Assembly: GCF_024323335.1 (NCBI RefSeq) | Contig: NC_066581.1 | Span: 298,366,536 to 298,430,535 of the forward strand | Reading direction: 5' to 3' | DNA: 64,000 nt | From: Lathyrus oleraceus | Taxonomy: Eukaryota; Streptophyta; Magnoliopsida; Fabales; Fabaceae | In this document: positions 44,201 through 56,100 of the stretch, one piece after another | Position numbering within the stretch: the stretch's first letter is position 1 | Layout: each line of letters opens with the position of its first letter | Notes under the pieces: generated by a model | Database searches by the model: none | Told to the model about the DNA's origin: nothing | Seen by the model: the letters and a program-made list of their open reading frames with translations, nothing else | Position numbers and translations under genes: made by a program

Positions 44201-46143
44201 CATGCTATACATTTAATGGGTCCTGTTTAGGTGTGAATTTTTGTGGAATTAATTGAATTGTTTTGATATGGATTTGATTGAGATAGTTCTGTTTGGTCAT
44301 TTGAAGTTGCAAATTACATGATTGATGTTAAATTGTGCATGAAATAATAATGGTGATTGATATGAGCATGGGACCAATTGCATTTGCTTTTTATTTGTTT
44401 GAATGTGATGTTGGATAAATTTCATTTGCTGTTTTGATTTTTTTATCCCCTTTGGACCCTAGGCTTGGCCTAGTGGTCTAGTTTCTCACATTTGGTGTGG
44501 ATTTTCAGGTTGAAATGCAAAAGGCTTAAAGAAAAAAGTGCAAGTTGATTAAATTGAGTTTTGTTTGATGTTGTGAACTAACATTGGCTTTGTGTTGTAG
44601 GTTTGATGCTTGAGCTTGAGCTCATGGCTTGCACTTATGTGCATTAACTTGTGTTGTCTGTATAGATTGACTTTTGCTGTTTATTGTTGGTTTGTCTGAG
44701 TACTGATGATGCTTTGATTGATTTCAGGTACATTTAGTCGCTTACAGTTCTTTAAGAACTTGCTTGCTGTTGCTTGGTTTTTAAACCAGTTGAGGTAGAC
44801 TTTCTTGTCTTCATGTAGTCTGGAAGACCTGGCTTGTTATTTAGCCAGGCAACTGTCTGAAGTCCTCCTTAAGAGGCGATGATTGTGATTGTTTACTTTT
44901 GTGCCAAGCAGGTGAAGACCTCTGTGAGGCAATTGGCGGAACCCAAGGGATATGCAATCTATCCCCCGCTATTCTGTTGAGTCGTCCCTCTGCTCACACC
45001 ACTGTGTTGATGCATTGGGACACAAACCCAAGATCTTGTACTTTGTACAGTTGTGTCAGAGTCTTGAGCGTAGAAGGGTCCCTCCATTCTGGACCCACGC
45101 TCCTTTGTCTGAAGCTCTCCCTGGTCAGGGATAAGAGCTGTGAAGTCTAATCTTCACTCACCTTTCATCTGCTTCACCTTAGCCCCTCAATGGCAAGGTT
45201 AAGAGCGAATACTACCCCTGTACAGATGACTTGCCTAGGCAGTCAAACCCATTGTTTGAGCCCACTTGACTGGATATAGTGTGTGCTTTGTGAATATTTG
45301 TTTGAAATGCTTGTTTTGATCTGTTGATGCTTGCATGCTTGCTTTCTTCCTGGATAGGATTAGCTTGCTGTTGTGCAAGTAGGTAGAAACCACAACATAG
45401 GGCAATGATGCATGATAACACTAGGCTCGAGTACAGCTCCCTGGTAGTGTGCCTCCCCTTGGTTTCTGGCTAGAATTTCCTTCCCTTTCAGGGGAACTAC
45501 ATTGCCCTGATCCTCGTTCCAGACGAGGTATGTAGGCAGGAGACCGTGCGAGGTCTCTCCGGGCACTTTTTTCTTTTTTGTGTGTGTTTGCTTGTTATCT
45601 TCTTGTGTGTGTTTGGTTCGGATGCCGATGTAAGTCCAGTGATTGGCTTTCGGGCTCCACGTTTGCCTTCTTGGGTGCGTTTTGGTTCGGATGCTGATGT
45701 AACTCCAGTGATTGGCATTCAGGCTCCATGTTTGCCTGTGTTGGTGTTTGCTTGTTTGGCGTGCGTGAGCCTAACTACGGCAGCTCTGATTCTCGTTCCA
45801 GACGAGATACGTAGGCATAGGATGCGACGTCCTATCGAGCTCTCTTCTTCTTAACCCCACCTGTGTTGTCTTAGCGTGTGTGTATGATGTTTGTCTGTTT
45901 ATTTTAGCAACCTATTCTTTCTTTTAGAGCGTGGATCCCGTCGAGTACGACGGACGTGAGGGGTGCTAATACCTTCCCCTTGCGTAACCGACTCCCTTAC
46001 CCTTTCTCTTTGGTCGCGAGACCATGCTTTTTCCAGGTTTCTCTGAGCGTTTCCTTTCCCTATTTTGGGATAAATAACGCGCAGTGGCGGCTCTGTGTTG
46101 TTTTTTTGTTTTAGCCCGCCGGTTGTTTTTCGCGGATGCGACA
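41262..46143 (+). repeat. 3' LTR of element C
   Basis: It starts TGTAACACC right after the polypurine tract and ends GCGACA before CGTAC. It is the counterpart of 26559-31439, with about 35-40 single-base differences by eye and nearly equal length. Confidence 0.93.
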
Positions 46144-49100
46144 CGTACCTGTGAAGCAGAAGCTCAGAAGAACTCATCCAGATATGGCAGTGAAGAACAA
46201 AGAGGAAGTTTAGAAGCAAATTGATGCGAGGTTTCTGGTGACTTCTACATATCCTCAATGGGTGGCCAATATTGTGCCTGTTCCTAAGAAGGATGGAAAA
46301 GTCCGTATGTGCGTTGATTACAGAGATTTGAATAAAGCTAGTCCGAAAGATGATTTTCCTTTACCACACATTGATATGTTGGTAGACAATACAGCTAAAT
46401 TCAAAGTCTTTTCCTTTATGGACGGATTTTCCGGATATAATCAAATCAAGATGGCACCAGAGGATATGGAGAAGACAACATTCATCACACCTTGGGGAAC
46501 ATTCTGTTATCGAGTGATGCCCTTCGGTTTGAAGAACGCCGGAGCCACGTATCAATGAGCTATGACTACCTTGTTTCATGATATGATGCACAAGGAGATA
46601 GAGGTCTACGTTGATGATATGATTGCTAAGTCCCGAACGAAAGTTGAGCATATTGAGCATTTGTTGAAGCTTTTTCAACGTTTGAGGAAGTTTAAACTTC
46701 GCCTGAATCCGAACAAATGTACATTTGGAGTCCGTTCTGGCAAATTGTTGGGTTTTGTGGTAAGTAAAAGAGGTATTGAAGTTGATCCTGCAAAGGTCAA
46801 AGCAATACAAGAGATGCCTGCACCCAAAACTGAGAAGCAAGTCCGAGGTTTTCTTGGCCGCTTGAATTACATTTCCAGGTTTATATCCCACATGACTGCC
46901 ACATGTGCGCCGATATTCAAGCTTCTTCGGAAAGATCAGTCTCATGATTGGACCGAGGATTGCCAGAAAGCTTTCAACAGTATCAAAGAATATCTGTCTG
47001 AACCTCCGATATTGTCTCCGCCTGTGGAAGGAAGACCTCTGATCATGTATTTGACAGTTCTTGAAGACTCGATGGGTTGCGTACTCGGTCAACAAGATGA
47101 ATCAGGGAAGAAGGAATTTGCTATATACTACCTCAGTAAGAAGTTTACTGATTGTGAGTCTCGGTACTCTACGCTTGAGAAGACGTGCTGTGCTTTAGCT
47201 TGGGCTGCTAAGCGTTTGCGCCAGTACATGATAAATCATACAACTTGGTTGATATCCAGAATGGATCCGATTAAGTATATCTTCGAGAAGCCTGCTTTAA
47301 CTGGGAGGATTTCCCGTTGGCAGATGCTGTTGTCTGAGTATGATATTGAGTATCGAGCTCAGAAAGCTATCAAAGGTAGTATCTTGGTTGACCATTTAGC
47401 GCACCAGCCGATTGAAGATCATCAGTCTGTTCAGTATGACTTCCCTGATGAGGAAATTCTGTATTTGAAGATGAAAGATTGCGATGAGCCTATACTTGAT
47501 GAAGGTCCAGAACCTGGTTCCAGATGGACGATGGTGTTTGATGGCGCTGTTAATCAATATGGAAATGGAATTGGGGCAGTAATCATTACTCCTCAAGGTT
47601 CACACATTCCGTTTACAGCAAGGCTGACTTTCAAATGCACGAATAATATGGCGGAGTATGAAGCCTGTATTATGGGACTTGAAGAATGCATTGATTTGAG
47701 AATCAAGTATCTAGATGTGTATGGTGATTCGGCCCTGGTTGTTAATCAGATCAAGGGAGAATGGGAGACGAATCAACCTGGTCTCATCCCGTACAGAGAT
47801 TATGCAAGAAGGATTTCAACATTCTTCACAGAAGTTGAATTTTATCACATTCCTCGAGAGGATAATCGAATGGCAGATGCGCTTGCTACGCTTGCTTCCA
47901 TGATTGTGGTCAGATGGTGGAATGATGTCCCCAATATTACTGTGATGCGCTTGGACAGACCAGCTCACATATTTGCAATTGAAGAAGTGAAAGATGACAA
48001 GCCTTGGTATTTTGATATCAAAAATTTCCTCCAGAACCAGGTCTACCCGCCTGGGGCATCTGTGAAAGATAGGAAAACTTTGAGAAGGTTGTCAGGCAGT
48101 TTCTACCTCAGTGGTGAAGTGCTGTATAAAAGAAATTTTGACATGGTTTTGCTCAGATGCGTGGATAGACACGAAGCAAACCTATTGATGACTGAGGTCC
48201 ATGAGGGTTCATTTGGTACTCATTCCAATGGACATGCCATGGCTAAGAAGATGTTGAGAGCAGGCTACTATTGGCTGACAATGGAGTCTGACTGTTGCAA
48301 GTATGTGAAGAAATGTCACAAGTGTCAAATTTATGCGGATAAGATTCATATTCCTCCGACACTTCTGAATGTGATTTCGTCACCATGGCCTTTCTCTATG
48401 TGGGGAATCGACATGATCGGCATGATTGAACCGAAAGCGTCCAACGGACACCGGTTTATTCTCGTAGCAATTGATTACTTCACCAAATGGGTTGAAGCCG
48501 CTTCGTATGTGAATGTAACCAGGCAGGTGGTTGTGAAGTTTATCAAGAACCAACTAATTTGCCGTTATGGTGTGCCAGAGAGGATCATTACTGATAATGG
48601 ATCTAATCTGAATAATAAGATGATGGATGAGTTGTGCGCTGAATTCAAGATTGCACACCATAATTCCTCTCCCTACAGACCTAAGATGAATGGGGCTGTT
48701 GAAGCTGCTAATAAGAATATCAAGAGGATTATCCAGAAGATGACTGTCACGTACAAAGATTGGCATGAGATGCTGCCATTTGCTTTGCATGGATATCGTA
48801 CGTCTGTACGCACTTCAACAAGGGCAACCCCTTTCTCTCTTGTTTACGGCATGGAAGCTGTTCTCCCAGTAGAGGTGGAGATCCCATCAATGAGAGTCTT
48901 GATGGAAGCCAAGTTGACTGATGCTGAATGGATGCAGAGTCGTTATGACCAATTGAATTTGATTGAAGAGAAGCGGTTAACTGCCATGTGTCATGGTCAG
49001 TTATATCAGCAGAGAATGAAGAAAGCATTCGATAAGAAGGTCAAGCCTCGTGTGTTCCGGGAGGGTGACCTTGTGCTCAAGAAAGTTTTGTCTTTCGCGC

Positions 49101-49252
49101 CCGATTCCAGGGGCAAGTGGACTCCAAACTACGAGGGTCCATATGTTGTTAAGAGAGCCTTTTCAGGCGGAGCTTTGATGCTTACAACAATGGATGGGGA
49201 GGATTTCACTCGTCCTGTGAATTCAGATGCAGTCAAGAAATACTTTGCCTAG
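46144..49252 (+). pseudogene. pol: Ogre A pol: RT, two RNase H domains, integrase (two stops)
   Basis: This continues the frame cut at 26558. Two in-frame stops are present: TAG at 46211-46213, before RT motif 1, and TGA at 46556-46558, between GATYQ and the next RT motif. From 46562 the frame is open for 896 codons. Domains: RT with VRMCVDYRDLNKASPKDDF, FMDGFSGYNQI and YVDDMIAKS; connection and first RNase H with YYLSKKFTDCESRYSTLEK. The second, archaeal-type RNase H has the D-E-D-D set in VFDGAVNQYG, MAEYEAC, YGDSALV and RMADALA; this dual arrangement marks the Tat/Ogre lineage. Integrase has an HHCC finger (near 48200-48330) and a D,D35E core (GIDMIG, ITDNGS, AVEAANK). The C-terminal module is KWTPNYEGPY; there is no chromodomain. 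Confidence 0.92.
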
Positions 49253-49291
49253 AAAAAAAAATTATATGCAAATGAAAAACAAAATAGCTCG

Positions 49292-49446
49292 CTAAGTTGA
49301 AAACCCGAAAGGGAGGCTTAGGCAAAAATGAGCGTCTCGGTGGAGAACCCGCAAGGGTAATCCAGGCAAAAAATTAGAGACTTGAAAAAAAAAGAGAGAA
49401 TATTTGCATCCCGCTAGATTGAGTACCTCACTCTGGGGCAATCTAG
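49292..49446 (+). other. Hairpin series directly after the integrase stop (Ogre A)
   Basis: CTAAG/CTTAG (49292-49321, inner CCC-GAAA-GGG), TGGA/TCCA (49341-49364, inner CCC-GCAA-GGG) and CTAGATTG/CAATCTAG (49414-49446). Each is followed by GGCAAAAA. The third has a counterpart in the inverted fragment at 60000-60031 with stem ATAAATTG/CAATTTAT: two base pairs changed on both sides. Confidence 0.65.
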
Positions 49447-50857
49447 GCAAAAATTAGGGATTTGGCAAGTAACTGCATCCTGACAAGACTTTCTGTTTCA
49501 CCAGCTGTCATTTCGTCAGAAGATTCTCGATTCGTCGTCAAACTGAAGCTTCGAATACATCGAGATTCAAATTGGTAGAGAAAGGATCATTATGTTCAAT
49601 GTAGCCCTCTTCCAATATATATCACTGATTTCAAATTTGTACAGATCTATGGAGTCTTGCCATTTGCAGGCTACCATTCCATCAAATGAATTTGAGCTTT
49701 ATCCAATTATTTGCACTCTTATTTGTTTCAATTCAACAAATGTTTTGCATGTTTTAATTGATAAAATATCATTGTTGTTAAACAAATCAAATTTTTTAAA
49801 ATTGTTGTTTTTAAACAAAGTGAATATTCACAAGGTTGAAAGGATACTCAAGAATATCTCAGTGCTCTCCCAAGGGTGGCATGATCTCCAACAGGTAAGA
49901 CATTTGGTTCATATGCCTGGTTTGGTTGTATCTTCTTTCTCCAGATCTTGTGATGGGGTTGTTCCCCAGCATAGTTGCAAGCAGAGTATTGTTGAAGACT
50001 CAGTTTTCTCCAGCAGCAGTTTTCCCCAGTAGAGTTGCTTATGAAGTTGGATTCTACTTGGATGATGTTTTTCTCCTTCAGTGGGTTGTTCCCAGGAGTT
50101 GTTTGGAGTTGCAAAGCTCTTTGTTTCTCAGTTGATGCTGAGATCCTCTGTGGATCTTCGAGATTTTTTCTTGTTCCCCAATAGATTCGTCTTGGTGGCT
50201 GTTTCGCCCGTTGTGACTTTCTGTACCCTGGTTGGGTTGTTTGCTGATCCATCACTCAGAGATTTGGTGTTTCCTGATATCTTTGATCCCCTGCTTTCCC
50301 AGCAGTACCCGCAGATCTATGCTTTATAGCATGTAGATCTCCGCAGATTGACTTTCCAGTTGGTTTTCCCCTGGAAGTATAATATCGGGCGTTTGATTCC
50401 TGGACCTGTTTGTGTTAGATATGTCTGTTTTGTCAGCATTCATCAAACATAAATCACGCATATTCATGCATATTCATAAACATTCAGATATTCATGTTGC
50501 ATTTCTCGCCATATATCTTTTGTTGATTGTTACTTGCTATGGTGGTGCAGATCCCCAATAGATCTCCCCTAGCAAATATCGGGTGTTAAATCTCTCCATA
50601 TAGAGTCAGCCCCATAAGCAGAAAGTGTCTGTTATCTTTCCTTCTGCAGTTCCCCACTGAGATATATCCTCGTGGATGACGGTTTCTTCCGTTTCCTCCC
50701 AACACATATATTGGGATGGATTTTCCTATTTGAGTTACATCCTCATTAGGACGTGTCTTGATTCAGTCTGTCTTTTCGGATTATTCCCGAATTGGCTATT
50801 TGTCAACTGTCTTGTGCTTCCCAGTGGGTTGTTCCCCAGCGGAGTTTTTTCGGGCCT

Positions 50858-52661
50858 CTACCCTCATACCGGTAGTTGTAAGTCCTATTTTCCTTGCCCT
50901 TTTGATGGAATTGGTGGTTATATACCTTTATTCCGCGGCAAGAGTTTTGATTTTCTACCTAGCAATCGGTTTGTAAATCCTTTTTTCCTGCTCTCCAGCA
51001 GTTTGTGGTTTGTTATGAGCCCTATTTTGGTTTCCCGTGCGGATTTGTGATTTGTTCTATCCCCACGCAGAGTTGTTGGTCTTCTACCCCGTATTCGGTA
51101 GATGTAAACCCTAATTCATAGTTATCCCCACCAGAGTATGGCTATTACCTCGTATTCGGTAATTGTAAGTCCTATCTCTTTTCCCCTAACAGAGGTAACC
51201 TTTGTGGTTCGTCCTGATTGTAAGTGGATTCTTGTTGTTGTGGTTTTATCCCTAACAGAGTTGGTGTCTCCCTGTGGTGATTTCTATCCCCAGTTGAGTT
51301 TGTGGTCTTCTACCCCGTATTCGGTAGCTGTAAATCCCAAGTGTTGATGTTTCTCCCCAGCGGAGTTTGTGCCTTGTGGTACAGTTGGATAATTGCCGGA
51401 TGATTGCAATTTATCCCCAGCGGGTCCCTTCACCGTTTGTCAGTGATTGTGTTCCCCGGATAGTTGAATGTCATCAATATATCCCCAGCTTGTCGTTGTG
51501 GGTAATTGCTATTTATGCAATTCATCCCCGGATCATTGATTCTCACCAGTGAATCCTCAGCAGATCGCCTTTCATTTACCCTCTTGTTGGTAATGTCTGT
51601 TGCTCCTTTTGATTGGTCATCATTATATACCTAGTTTGGTATCCCGATACCTTTCTTTTCGGTTGATTTATCCTTTATTAACCCTTATACCGGTTGTGGA
51701 TAATCTTCCATGCGAGTATGTTATTCACGGTCTGCCGGTAATGAATAATATATCTCATGCACTCTTCAGTTGAAGCCTTTTTGTGTTTCCCTGGTCGAGT
51801 AAGTTTCGTTATTTCCCCTTTGCGGAATCGAATATTCTTTGTTGTTGGGTAATTGCCGAATGCTTGCAATTTATCCCTTTGAGTTGTCTTTCGTTTACCC
51901 GGATGCTTGGTATCGATTGTCTCTCTTTTTGGTTAGTCACCTATTATATACTTCGGTATCTCTGGTGTCTTTTCCTTTCGAGTATATTATTCACGGTCTG
52001 CCGGTAATGAATAATATGTCTCAAGCGCTCTTTAGTTGGAATCCTTTGTTGATTTTCCCTAGCTGAGCAAGATTCGTATTCTTTGTAGAATCGAATATCC
52101 ATCCTTTAACCAGTTTGTGTTTCGGATGATGAGTGTTTTGGCATATATACCAATTCACGTGTTCGGTGGATCACCTATTATATACTTCGGTATCTCTGGT
52201 GTTTCTTACCATGCGAGTTTATTATCTACGTTCTGACGGTAATAGATAATATATCTCATGCGAGTTTTCTTATCCACGGTCTGCCGGTGATGGATATTAT
52301 ATCTCATGCACTCTTTGGGTTTGTGTCCCCAGTTTGAGTAAGATTCGTTTTCCCGTTGCGGATTCGAATGTCCATCCTGTAAGTCGATTTTCTTTTTCAA
52401 GCCCTCCTTTCGGATGATGAGTGTTTTGGCATATATACCAATTCACGCTTTGGTCGGTCACCTATTATATACCTCGGTATCCCTGGTGTCCCTTCCTTTC
52501 TGCTCCCTATTATGACTTCGGTCCCCTATGGAGTCAGATTTTCCTGAGTTTATGTACCTTTTCCAGGTCTTTCTCAGATGTTTGGTTGATTGATATCTCT
52601 CACCCTTATACCGGTCTTAGATATTCATTCGTCCTGAGTTTGTTACCCTTATACCGGTAAC
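50858..52661 (+). repeat. Array of short hairpins with NTACC/GGTAN stems
   Basis: Stems at 50858-50875 (CTACC/GGTAG), 51084-51101 (CTACC/GGTAG), 51144-51163 (ATTACC/GGTAAT), 51310-51327 (CTACC/GGTAG), 51576-51593 (TTACC/GGTAA), 51627-51642 (ATACC/GGTAT) and 52642-52661 (GTTACC/GGTAAC). Loops are mostly 8 nt. The outer pair changes as C-G, T-A or A-T with pairing kept. Confidence 0.65.
51721..52296 (+). repeat. Four larger hairpins with covarying stems
   Basis: TTATTCA/TGAATAA (51721-51748), ATATTATTCA/TGAATAATAT (51984-52017), ATTATCTA/TAGATAAT (52221-52250) and TATCCA/TGGATA (52271-52296). The loops share CGGTCTGCCGGTAA or a variant, with a potential inner CGG/CCG stem. The right arms are followed by ATATCTCATG in three of them. 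Confidence 0.65.
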
Positions 52662-53162
52662 ACCTCAATTCTTTGGTGCTTCCTCAGTGGAGTTTTCCTG
52701 TTGCTGCTCCCCAGGAGTCAGCTTATGTATCTCCAATGGATGTTCTGCCTTTGGAATTTTCTTTTCCCCAGTGTGAGTCCTTCACTCCCCAGTGAGGTCT
52801 CCAGTCTGATTTCTGTCACCCTAATCAGAGTCGTGTCTTGTTCCCGCTGTGTCAGTTTTGTTTTTCCCAACTTGAAGTCGTGTCCTGCTCACGCATCCTT
52901 TTTCTTTTACTATCCCCAATGAGAGTCTTGTTAATGTCTCTGTTCCTGGTGAGTGAATTACTCCGATGGATCGTCTTTTCTTCTTTGTGGACCCATATCC
53001 CCCACAGAGTTTTGCTTGTTTTGCATGCATACATTTGCATCACGAGGTCTCTTAGGGACCAAAATTTGTCTCATTACTGTTATTTAAGCCCATTCTACCG
53101 CGTCGAGATGAAGATTTCTAAACTTCACTTCTCCGGCTAGAATGACCTTAAATAGGGGCATC

Positions 53163-56100
53163 TTTAAGACCCCAATTTTGTCCCTAAGATCCCTCATGGC
53201 ATCATATCATACCATATCATTGCCTCAAGGATCTTTGAACACCTTTGCTTCCCTCCTAGTGAGTGGGTTATCTTGTGAGTGTGCTTCTTGATCACCAAGC
53301 ATGTATTGCATTTGTATATCATTGCTTTCCATCTATCTATTAACCAAAGGTACAAAAATATTATCATCTAACCATGTTACTTGCAGATGAAGCTAACTAG
53401 GTCAAATCAGTCAAACCAGTCATTGAGCAATAGATGGTGCCCATTCTTGAAGAATTTGGACACCATGATCATTCATCAAGAGTTCATATGAGTTATGACA
53501 TCATTTTGAATCAAGATATCAAGTGGTAGGGGCTTGGAATTCATCAGAACATGGTTCAGTCAGCCAAAACCCTAGCAAAGTCAACAGAAGTCAACTGTGG
53601 TCAACTGTGCATTTAATCAGTGATTTGATGGTGGGAATTGATTTGAGAGGTCTCATTCATGTCCATATAAGCCTCATATAACATGTCAAACATCCACAGT
53701 GAAGAATTTGAAGTCAGACAAGAAATTTCCCAAAATAGAAAGTTGACCTGTAATTGGAATTTGCCAAAAATGGAAAGTTCTTCTCCTCAAAATTACATCA
53801 TCATACAAGCTTCAAATGAATTTTTGTCCAACATGGAAGTTGAAGATCTTGTTCTCCCATTTCCAAAAAGTCCAAGAACACTCTTTTCTCATGTGTGGTT
53901 GGCAAGTTATGATCAAATCATTCTCAAACATTTTTGAACTTCAAAGTGGCATATCTTCCAAACCATTTGGCCAAATTGAGTGAGGTTTTTTGCTACAAGT
54001 CATATTTGATGTGCTCTATCCAAATCCTTCATCACAATTCACCAAAAATCAACCAATCAAAATGGCCTTTTTCAAGTGGCTTGAATTTAAAAAGAGGAGG
54101 TGAAAAAATGACTTTGCAAATTAACCATTTCCAACATATTTTACCAATTGAAAATGTTCAGAAATCATGTTTTGGATGTGCTTAGGCCCAATTTCGCACT
54201 GTAGAGCCATGAACATGCAACTTAAGTGGAATTTCATTAATTGGCCAAAACACTCCATTAACCAAATTGTGATTATCATTTCCACTAACCAAGCTTATGC
54301 AACATTAAACAGGGTATATATTTGACATTTCTGACTGCAAAAGCCCTAGCCACACTTTGCAAAACAGATCAAAAATTCATTTGCTCTCAAAACACTCATT
54401 TCTTCATTTGAACTTTTTGCTGAAAATCTTCAAAGAGCTCGAGCTTGAGTTGATTGTTTCATCATATGCCATCCTTTTGGAAGCTTTAGCAAGTGTTATT
54501 TCTTAGCTGTACAGCAAGAATCCATTACTGTTCTATTGAAGCATTTCCATGGCAGCTCGAATTTGGAGCTAGAATCAAGACAACTGAACTTTCAAAACTC
54601 ATTCATTCATCATCTGGAGCATTAAGAAGCATCTGTTTCGTGCATACACAGTCAAACAACCTCTATTTCATCACTGTGCTTCAAGCTAGGTAAAATCTCG
54701 AATCACACCATTCTCAAAATCATGCTATGCTTTAGAAAGATCTTGCCATGCTGATTATTTTGAACTTTGAATCGTGAAAAATGGTTGTGTATTGAGGGAG
54801 AAACATGGATTTAAAGTTTAACATTCAAATATGTTTGTGCTTAGTTCTTCTTGGTTAGCTTGAAATAATGAAAATCAAGGTTGGATTTGTGATGTACATG
54901 TTTAGCTGATTCGAATGGTATGCTCATTTTCCAATTCTGAGAAAAAAGTTCATCACGATTGATGATGATGATGAACAGTAAACACGAACCCTAATTTGAA
55001 AACCCAGAATTTGTTTTGCTTGCTGGAACCCGTGTTTTGCATGTTATCACTGTTGCATTGCCATGTAGCGAATGGCAGCGTGCCACGCATTCTAATTGGA
55101 ACGCAGCGTTCCATTTAATGGACGCTATATTACAAGTTTGCCACTGCCGTGTTATAATTCCATTAAATCATTTCTTTTTTTTTTAATTTTTATTTCATTT
55201 TGTATGGCTGACTTCAAAAATTCATAAGTCACTCATTTTTAATCCAAATTTGATGGGATTTTTTGTGAAATGCTCCTCATGACCTCTAGTTTTTTATGAT
55301 GATTTTTCCAGATTTTTTGCATGTGTGGATTTTAAAATGTGCTAGGGTTTGTTCATGTTGTCCGTTTTGTGTATGCCTTGCCAAATTACTTGTGAAATGA
55401 TGATACTTTATCCAATGCCCATGAAATTTTTTGTGCTTAAACTAGACATATTCATGGTGATTTTGGTGTAGAGTTTGTGATTTTATCCTTGCTGGTTGTG
55501 GAGATATGATTTTTTGAATAGGGGTGTGACAATTTGTGTCACACCATTCATGCCCAACTTCATGATTTTAATTACCATGTTTATTGAACTCAAAATGGTC
55601 TGGATTTTTGCATGAACATACTTATGGATGTTCAGAATACATGTGAATTTTTCTGGAATTATTGATGGCATTTCCTATTTGATTGGAATTTTCTCCCCTG
55701 TTTGGTCATTTGTTGACTTTTTGTGACAAATGTTTTTATTTGATTTGTGAAATTATAATGCTTAATTGGATGGACATGAAATTTGACATGTGAATTGTAG
55801 ACATCTTAAAGTTTGTCATGGTTTTAGTCCCATTCATTTATCATGTGTTGTCACTGTTTTATGATTAATTGAAGTTGGTGCATGTTTTGATGCTTTGTAT
55901 GAGTATGCTTGAACTTGCTTTGATTTTCTGATTTTCATTGACCTACTTCCTTTGACCCAAATGAGCTGAAATTTGGTATGCTTATCATGTTATGGATGAT
56001 GTTTGATCATGATTTATTTGAGGATTTATTGAAATGTTTGTGATTGGATTTGACTTGAATCATTCTGTTGACTTCTTTAAGGTTCTATATGACATGCCTT

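Larger units (their letters stand above)
26559..46143 (+). mobile_element. Ogre-like element C, internally deleted, nested in Ogre A
   Basis: A 19.6 kb element has LTRs of 4881 and 4882 bp (TGTAACACC...GCGACA), a tRNA-Arg PBS, ORF1, remnants of gag and pol, a repeat-rich 3' region and PPT. The LTRs differ at only about 35-40 sites by eye, yet gag lacks its core and pol lacks most catalytic domains. It was therefore probably already defective when it moved, using proteins from other copies. Its LTRs share structural blocks with Ogre A but are otherwise strongly diverged, so it is a separate family. Confidence 0.93.
49253..53162 (+). other. 3' region of Ogre A with hairpin arrays, PPT
   Basis: 3.9 kb after the integrase stop; no ORF in it looks real. 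It has three hairpins at 49292-49446, then a largely plain A/T-rich part to about 49950. Then it is dense with CCCCAGCAGAGT-like motifs and small hairpins (NTACC...GGTAN) to about 52950. The polypurine tract AATAGGGGCATC (53151-53162) adjoins the 3' LTR. Confidence 0.8.

Noticed and set aside
50676..52922. Several plus-strand ORFs of 60-125 codons in the Ogre 3' region
   Set aside because: They are hydrophobic by composition (T/C-rich repeats), have no conserved protein pattern, and overlap the hairpin arrays.
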